A stretch of 64,000 nt of DNA. Source: Cladosporium sp. IMV 00045 (lineage: Eukaryota > Ascomycota > Dothideomycetes > Cladosporiales > Cladosporiaceae). How positions within the stretch are numbered: position 1 is the stretch's first letter; the number at the start of each line of letters is the position of its first letter. The stretch covers positions 92,295-156,294 of the forward strand of contig MSJI02000926.1 in NCBI GenBank assembly GCA_001931905.2, written 5' to 3'. A program made the translations under genes and the position numbers. Under the pieces are notes generated by a model. That model had not been told where the DNA came from. It saw nothing but the letters and a program-made list of their open reading frames with translations, and ran no database searches. Shown here in pieces: positions 54,176-61,600 of the stretch.

Positions 54176-55518
54176 ATGGCGTTCTTATTCGGGAAGAGCA
54201 AGCAGAAGACGGCGCAGGACTTGGTGAAGAATACGAAGGACATGCTGGGAAGATTGATGAGTCAAGAAGGTCAGACGACCAAGGTAAGGACAGCCCATTG
54301 CCTAAGCACTGGCGGCGTTTGGTCGAACAGGAGGATAACATCTGAGAACAGAGCGAAGAGGAACTGGCCAAACAAATCTCCAGCATGAAGGTCACTCTGC
54401 AAGGAACGCCGGAACTGGAGGCCGACCAGCAGCTCGTTTACGCCGTCGTTTCTGCCGTGCTGGCTGAGGGCCTGCTGCCTCTGCTAGTCGACAATATTCA
54501 CCGCCTCCCCTTCGAGGCGCGCAAGGACACTCAGACCATAATCTCCAATGTCTTCCGGTTTAGGAGCCCCGGCAGCACGTCTAGCGAGCCCGACGCTCTG
54601 CGTGAAGTGATCCACAAGCAGCCCGAGCTCATCATTTCTCTGTGCAAAGGCTACGAGCGCCGTGAAAGCGCTAGCCCTTGCGGCGGTATCCTCAAGGAAG
54701 CTCTGAAGTGGGATGCCGTAGCAGCTCTTGTGCTCTATGACGAGCCGCTGCCAAACGGCAAGACTGTCGACATCTACAACGACGTGGACACCAGCAAGCC
54801 CTCTTCAGGCCGTGGCGTCTTCTGGTCATTCTTCGGCTGGATCGACAAATCGTCCTTCGAAGTCAGCGCCGACGCCTTCGACACTTTCCGCCTGCTGCTG
54901 ACCAAGCACAAACCGCTGGTGGCACAGTACATCAGCACCAACTTTGACCTGTTCTTTGAGCGCTACAACAATGTCCTGATAAGATCAGAGAGCTATGTTA
55001 CCAAGCGCCAGAGCATCAAGCTGCTCGGTGAGGTTCTGCTGGACCGTCAGTTCTACGAGGTCATGACGCGCTATGTCGATTCCGGCGACAACCTCAAATT
55101 GATCATGTGGCAGTTGAAGGATGACAGACGTATGGTGCAGTACGAGGGTTTCCACGTCTTCAAGGTATGGCCTAGTAAACCGTCCACGCGGCTGAAGACG
55201 ACTTTCGTCTGATAACGCTGCTATCCCACACATGCAATACCATCTTACTGACAACAACTCCCCCTTCAACAGATCTTCGCAGCAAACCCGAACAAGTCAT
55301 ACGAGGTGCAAAAGTTCCTCATCATGAACAAGCAGCGACTGCTCAAATTCCTACCAAACTTCCTCGCAGACCGCACCGACGACGACCAGTTCAACGACGA
55401 AAAGGCCTGGCTCGTGAAAGCCATCGGAAACCTGCCGGATTCGACTTCTGCCCTCACCCCACCGAGCGGCGGCTCCATGCAGCAGCAACAGCAGCCGCAG
55501 ACGCAGGTGCGCTCATGA
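54176..55518 (+). CDS. hymA: Mo25/Hym1 family protein (conidiophore development protein HymA)
   Basis: Three exons, 54176-54283, 54352-55164 and 55273-55518, with introns of 68 and 108 nt (GTAAGG/AACAG and GTATGG/CAACAG). The product has 388 residues. It opens with the family start MAFLFGKSKQKTAQDLVKN and continues with the Mo25 armadillo-like helical fold: KDTQTIISNVFRF, LIISLCKGYERRESASPCGG, SKPSSGRGVFWSFFGWIDKS, FELYNN-like FFERYNNVLIRSESYVTKRQ, and KLLGEVLLDRQFY. Then comes VFKIFAANPNKSYEVQKFL. A Gln-rich tail ends the protein. By family it is a scaffold activating germinal-centre kinases in the RAM/MOR network, acting on polarity, cell separation and conidiophore development. Confidence 0.95.
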
Positions 55519-55901
55519 GGAAGAACTTTGTTTGAAGCATCGTTGTTTCGATTAGGCATTGTAACGAGAAACATGGGTTTTTGGCGCTTGGGTATTTTTG
55601 GCATATTCCTTTTTTTGATGATGTAATGATTGGCTGGATTGGACTTGGGGAGGCTGGATCGTTGTTTGGTTTGACTTCACTCGCATTGATGGATAGGGGG
55701 CCACGAGAGATCAGACCAGCATCTCACGGGTACAGTGCCGCTGCGAGCATGTGCCTTTATGAAAAACACGTGCTCGTCACGTACATTGATTGTGTTACAT
55801 CTCATTGCATCTTGTTCCACCACTCCTCATCCCTTGCACTAACATCAGGCATACTGCGAAACTCCGCCACCTCTGCCAACGATCGATCTCATCCACGCAC
55901 A

Positions 55902-57056
55902 ATGGAAAGCCGACAACCCACTCCGTTCGGCAACCGCCTCACAGAAGCCCTCCTAGATCGAATCTACCGCCTTGCCGCCATCACCGATCGTCCCATCAGC
56001 CTCGACTCCCACCCTTCCAAGGAGATTTATCCACCAATTCTCCAAACCAGCTCTCACATCCGACACCGTCTCCTACCCCTCTTCCTCTCCGAAAACACCT
56101 TCAGCCTCCGCCGCGCCTCTCTCTGCGCCTACCAACGAACCAACATCCCCACCACCTCCCCCTCTCATTCCAACACCACCACCACGCCCCCTCACCAAAC
56201 AACCCTCCTCCCCGCCATCCCACCCCACCACCGCGCCCAAATCCGCCACCTCCACCTCTCCCCCCTCAACGGCGCCCGCGCCTGCACCAACGCCGCTCTG
56301 GGCCACCACCACCGCAACACCCACGACCACACGCGCCTGCAAGCCCTGCGACGCGCTTTCCCAGCCAAAGACCAGCCCAAAGGCAAGCAGTGCTGCGACA
56401 TGTGCAACCCCTTCGTTTTCCCCAGCTTGCTCGCTTTCTTTCCCCGTCTGCGCAGCGTCGAAGTCGACGTCGGCGTCAATCGCGACTCGGAGCTGTGCTG
56501 GGCTTCGTTCTGCAGGGCGGTTGTAAGGGGGAGGGAGCCCGTTTGGGTCGCTTGGGGGGGTGTGGGGGTGGGGGTGTTGAGGGCTGAGGAGGGGTTGGCG
56601 TTGGAGGTTAGGGTGGTGGATGGGAAGGTTAGGAGGGTTTGGAGGGGGGTGAAAGCGTTGGGGAGGGAGGAGGTGGAGGCGTTTGTGCGGTTTGGGGTGG
56701 AGAATGGGGGGGTTAGTGCGCTTTTGAGGGTTTCGGAGGGGGTGGCGTTGAGGTTGCTTAGGTTGATGTATTGGTTTGATTGTGTGGCGATTTTTGGGGA
56801 GGGGGGTTTGGAGGTCGGGGAGGGGGAGAGGGGGAGCTGCATTGAGTGGGATTTGAGGGCGCGCAATGAGGAGTCTTGGGGAAATGAGGCGCTGACAGCG
56901 TTCAATTGGGCGCTGCGGCAGTGGCTTAAGCGAGGAGTTGTTGGTGGGAGAGACTATGGGTACGTTCGAGCTACGGAGGGTGGAGGAGTGAGGGATGTCG
57001 TGGGCGCTGGGAGACTTGAAGCGGCGTTGTTGGATGAGTTTGAAAGGTTGGCATAA
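55902..57056 (+). CDS. Hypothetical protein with extreme strand-skew switch
   Basis: A 384-residue frame from the ATG at 55902 (the open frame runs further upstream to 55581 but has no family support). The start LTEALLDRIYRLAAI and later CCDMCNPFVFPSLLAFFPRLRSVEV resemble the helical plus leucine-rich layout of fungal F-box-like proteins, without a clear F-box. The coding strand is almost free of G in the first half and almost free of C in the second, switching near 56515. Residue content follows: Ser/Thr/Pro/His-rich, then Gly/Val/Arg/Glu-rich. Coding potential is therefore less certain than length suggests, but the second half retains plausible hydrophobic periodicity (LLRLMYWFDCVAIF, NEALTAFNWALRQWL). 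Confidence 0.6.
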   Translation: MESRQPTPFGNRLTEALLDRIYRLAAITDRPISLDSHPSKEIYPPILQTSSHIRHRLLPLFLSENTFSLRRASLCAYQRTNIPTTSPSHSNTTTTPPHQTTLLPAIPPHHRAQIRHLHLSPLNGARACTNAALGHHHRNTHDHTRLQALRRAFPAKDQPKGKQCCDMCNPFVFPSLLAFFPRLRSVEVDVGVNRDSELCWASFCRAVVRGREPVWVAWGGVGVGVLRAEEGLALEVRVVDGKVRRVWRGVKALGREEVEAFVRFGVENGGVSALLRVSEGVALRLLRLMYWFDCVAIFGEGGLEVGEGERGSCIEWDLRARNEESWGNEALTAFNWALRQWLKRGVVGGRDYGYVRATEGGGVRDVVGAGRLEAALLDEFERLA

Positions 57057-57165
57057 CGAGTTATCTCAAGGGGCTTCTATCAAGACCCAAAATGTGAGTG
57101 CCATTCTCACTGATGTTTGTCGAGGCTCATGCGTGTCGAGTAGAGAGACTTCAATTTCGACCGCA

Positions 57166-57639
57166 TCACTCATCCTCAACCTCCTCGACCTTCGCCATCT
57201 TCAAGCCATCCTCCTCCTCGTCGGCAGCGTCATCTTCGATCTCCGCAGCCTTTCTCTTCTTGCCCTTGGGTGTCTTCTTCTTGCCGGACTTCGGGGTCGC
57301 TGGCTCTGACTCGCCGTCGCCACCTCCCTTCTTGCCGCCGCCGTTGAGAGCTCCAGCGGCGGTCTTCATCTTGGCGATGCGGTGGGTGATGGCTTTCGGA
57401 GTGCACTCTGGGTCACATTAGCGGCTGCATGTACTTTTCTCAGTGTTGGCGATTCGGAAGGAGACTACTTACCCGGCCCGATGATCTCGGCGAGCTCTTT
57501 GAGCTGCTGTCCGCTGACCTTGACGTCGCACACCTTGAACAGGCCGGCGAGGAGCTGATACTCGTCAGTTTTGTGAAGGCTGCAAGCGTCGAGAAATACG
57601 TACCTTCGCCTCGGTCTCGGCGTTCCAAACGACTGGCAT
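57166..57639 (-). CDS. Small Myb-like helix-turn-helix protein with charged tail
   Basis: Three exons on the minus strand: 57604-57639, 57473-57554 and 57166-57407, with introns of 49 and 65 nt. The product has 119 residues. The first ~55 residues read W.AETEAKLLAGLF, VKVSGQQLKELAEIIG, then PECTPKAITHRIAKMK. This is the pattern of small fungal Myb/SANT-like proteins, in which a tryptophan starts helix 1 and CTPKAI/HRI lies in the third helix. The tail is Gly/Lys-rich (KSGKKKTPKGKKRK, a probable nuclear signal) and then acidic (EIEDDAADEEEDG). A nuclear DNA- or chromatin-binding role is likely but unproven. The first exon is only 36 nt; its acceptor was chosen because it restores the conserved AKLLAG. 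Confidence 0.65.
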
Positions 57640-58169
57640 GTTGGCTTTGGTAATGGGTGTTTGGAGATTTGTATGTGGATAATTGGGTTGACAGATGAGT
57701 GTTGTGGTTGAAGGTGGGAAAGAGGAGGAAGACGATGGGGGAAATGGAGGGAAAGGTGTGCGAAACAGTGCGTCGAATTATTGTTGGACGGTGAAGACAT
57801 GTGATGCATGGTTGCCTTCCCGAGCATGAAACATCATGTGACAGATCATACGCGCTTCGCTAGTGAAGTGAATGTGAAGCTTTCAATGGCTGTGTTGGAA
57901 TGATGTGGCGGGATTGCTCGCAGGCGATCGTCCTTTAAGCGATAGTAAAAATGAGAGACCACGGAATAGTGCCAGCATGAACTCTTTCGAAAATGGACCT
58001 CAGTCACAACAGCCAGACATCGTAGAACCTACAAAGCCAGCGGTTCCATTCATGTATGGAACCTTAACACGAGATCGAGAAAACCCATGGGTTTCAGACT
58101 CATTTCCCAACAAACAAATACCCTCAAATATCACTATCTGGTGAAGACTTCACTGGATGAAGCCAACGG
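57640..58169. other. Intergenic region left of arm B
   Basis: Contains the promoter of the small Myb-like gene. A 79-codon frame at 57905-58144 (+) has no recognisable features and overlaps sequence with no other support. The duplicated sequence begins near 58170. Confidence 0.4.
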
Positions 58170-58232
58170 TGACCACGCTCATGTGTTGCGATACAAAGAA
58201 GTTAGTATCTCTCCAAGATACATCCAAAGTTG

Positions 58233-58251
58233 CCCCAACCCTAACCCTTAA
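58233..58251 (-). repeat. Telomere-like TTAGGG motif in 3' flank of copy B
   Basis: On the + strand CCCCAACCCTAACCCTTAA, the exact inverse of the 19-mer at 28918-28936. The flanking bases differ more than the motif itself. Confidence 0.55.
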
Positions 58252-58495
58252 ACAGAGGAAGCCAGAATACCTCTAACCTCGCGACATGGCCACAGATCGA
58301 ACATTTCTTGCATGCAGAGTTGGGATACTAGTAGTGATCGTGTGAGTCATACGAACTAGGAAACATTTACAGTCTATTGATATCTTAGTGGAGTTTGATC
58401 GTTCGTGAGTCGAGACTTAAATGGCAGGTAGAGAGCGTAGCGAGACATACAGCGGGCATTCGCTTGGAACGGGGATGAAGGTGATTCATCAATGG

Positions 58496-58519
58496 GATTG
58501 ATTGATTGATTGATTGATT
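58496..58519 (+). repeat. (GATT)6 microsatellite
   Basis: Six tandem GATT units in the 3' flank of copy B. The matching position in arm A (near 28658-28670) has only two to three units, so the array expanded in B or contracted in A after duplication. Confidence 0.8.
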
Positions 58520-58672
58520 TCATGCGCCAAAAGAATCCAAAGAACAGAGAAAAAGAAAGGTAAGTGTGTCCTAATCATACAATACAAGCAGTGCTACGCA
58601 AATGCATCGTCAAGAAGAGCCAACAAGCGCAGAGGGGGTATCCAGACGTCCTTCTTCCCACACGGTTCGTTC

Positions 58673-61600
58673 CTATCTCCTGCCGGGGCCAGGCGGCGCG
58701 CCGCTCGGAGGCGGCCCACCGTACCCTCCCATACCGAGCGGCGTGCGCCTGGAAGCGTACATCTCTTCGTGCCTCCGCTGCGCGACTTCGTGGTCCCTGT
58801 AAGCCGCGTCCCTTCGCATCCTCTCCTGCTCCTGCTGCATCAAATCCTGCGCTTCGCGCATGCTCTGTTCGCGCAGACTTCCCACGCCGCCGGCGACGCG
58901 CGGTTGGCCTTGATCGAAGCCTCCGGGGAAGTGCGCCGGATGCATCTGTGGAGGCGGTCCTCCGCGCGGAGCGCCAAAGCTTTGCTGTTGCTGTCTGTGC
59001 CGTTCTTCCTGCGCGGCCATGTACGCTGCTTCGCGACGGCGGCCTTCGGAGATGTCGCGCTCTTCGTGCATGCGGCGTTCCTGCATCATGCGTTCCTCGC
59101 CCATGCGGATCTCTTGCATGCGGCGTTCTTCGTGCATGCGGTGGTCCTCACGCATTCGCCGTTCTTCATCCATGCGACGATCCTCGGTCATGCGGCGCCA
59201 CTCATGTTCGCGTACCTGTTGAGCTTGTTGATGGGCCTGTTGATGCGCTTGCTGTTGAGCGAAAGCTTGTTGATCATGTCTGATGGCCTCCTCGCGGCTC
59301 ATGGTGCGCTGATGCAAATTGCCAAATGGTCCGCCAATCGAGCTGTTCTGTGCATGGTGCGCATGGTTTTGGGCTGGGTTTGGCGGGCCTTGTGCAAAGG
59401 TCGGGGGCGGCGGGAACGAAACAGGCTGGAGTGGTTGTGCTGAAGGCGTGCCGACTGGATGCTGGGCTTGCTGCTGTTTCGGCAAATATCCTCGCTGCTC
59501 GCGGGGTGGTTGACTAGGCCCTTGACCAGACTGGGACGGCGTGCGCGAATGCGACATGAGCGGGTGAGGTGGCGGCGACGGATTGTGCCTTTGAGGCCCA
59601 TTCAAGGGGCCGAGTGCTGAAGCGCGGTGGTGGGAGAAGTATGGTCGAACCTCCCTTTCTAACGCTGGTGCCGGGCTGACACTGTTGGGGGCAGGCTCCT
59701 GGCCCTGACCCATCCTCGACTGCCACTCTTGCTTAGGTGGAGGCTGCTGCTGCATGCCTTGACTGACTGGATGGGGTTCTTGCTTGACGGTCGGAGGCGA
59801 GGGGCCACTACTCGGTTGGCCGTAGGGCCCGCGCTGCATCTGCGATTGAGGTGGCGGCACAACTGGCTGACTAAATGTTTCTCTCCTGGACGGCGGTAGA
59901 CTTGACATCGCAGGCGTCGCTGATGGTCCACCTAGAGGATGCTGGGCCGGAGAGCCCGTTCGCTGAGGCATTCCGCTGGCTACAGCGTGGTCAGATACGC
60001 GCTTGGGCTGAGGCTTAGGCTCGTCAGGCTCATTGTTGAGAATGGAGAGCAAGTTCGATCGCTTGGGTGCCTCTGACGCAGGAGCTGGCGTTGCAGCAGG
60101 GGGTGCAGGAGGTGCAGAGAATCCAGAACTCGGTCTAGGCTCCTCACGCTTTGGCGGTGATGGGTTGTACGGCATGCGATTTGCCAGCGAGGACACCGGA
60201 GCTGGGGTGAGACTGCTGAACCTTGGAGAATCAACACTTCTTCGTGCAGAGCCGGAGGATGAGAAAAACCCTCTAGGTGGCGATGCTGGCCGTGCTTCAC
60301 CAATCGGCTTCCGTTCTTGCGGCGCGTTGATCGGCTGTGTTGACGGGGAGTGTTGTGCTTGGACTTGGTGAAGAGAGCCGCGGTGTTGGAATGGCTCCAT
60401 GCGCTCCTGTCGTTCTTGTTGCACGTACTGGCCTTGCATACGAATGGCGCGCTCCTGTTCTTCTTTCAGGTTGCGAATGAAGTCAGAATCGTGCGCATCT
60501 TGGACTGTCCTGCTTGACTGCGTCAACTGGCTGGTTGGAGTGCCTTGCTGTGAAGCCCGGAATGATGTAGTTGCCGGCAATCCAGGGCGCGATTCAGACC
60601 TAGAGTCTCCAAAGATACTCATGCGGTGTTGCTGCTGCTGTTGCTGCTGTGCTTGTTGTTGCTGTTGCTGTTGCAAATTCCTCACGTTTGCCACAGCTTG
60701 TCCGAGGGGCGTCACAGCTGGAGTGGGCCCTGGGCTAGGAGCAACGCGAGGTGCTGGCACAGGTGTTGCTTGAGCAGAGCTTCCGAAGCGCGACTGTGCG
60801 TGGAACTGAGGTGGGGAGGCATGCTTCGGCGCTTGAGATTGAGGCGCAGGAGGCGCGTCGTCAACATCCATGGCATCCCCGTGTGGCGCGATGTTCCTTT
60901 GCACAGTTGGACCAGGGTTGTCGTACTTGCGTTTGTTGATGGGAGTCGGAGTAGGCGGCGGGCCCATGTCTTCGCCGCGCTCGCGGCGGGCGTTGGCGAT
61001 GATGGCTGCTTCTTCGAGCTCGGCACGGTTGCCGCCGTCGATTTGTCGCTGATAGTGATTCTTAATCATGGTCTGTGTCTTAGTGCCCATATGCGCAGCG
61101 ATTGCGGCAAAGTCTGTGCCAAAGTGTGCGATGTACTTGACGAAGTCGCTCTGCTCTGGCACCGACCAATAGCTCGATGCACTCGGCTTGGAAGATGCAA
61201 CTGGAGCTGCATGCTTTCGCTCTGGTTCTTCCTGCACAGCGGGCTGCTGTGGATAATTCTCCTGGATGTACACAGGGTGTGCTTCAGGGTGGACATTGCG
61301 GCTGCTAGTATGGAAACCGGTGAGAAGACTTGCCTCTGCTAGACTCTGAATCATAGCAGGATCGTCCTTCTGCGGAATGCCTGGAACGAATCGAGCGTTT
61401 GGGGACAAAGACGGCGCCGCAGCTATCGGAGCAAGTGGCGGTGCTGCGACTTTGGGTTTCCTACCAGGTTTCTCACCCGTACCTTTGCGTCGCTTTACTG
61501 GCTTCTCAGTCGCTGTTTCGCCATCATGCTTGCCAGCACCGGATTTCTTGGCAGGGGACTGTCCTGCCAGTGCGTTCTTAGCGTCGATCTCCTTCTCGCC

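Noticed and set aside
57905..58144. 79-codon frame left of arm B
   Set aside because: Short, no homology recognised, and no convincing start context or splice partners.
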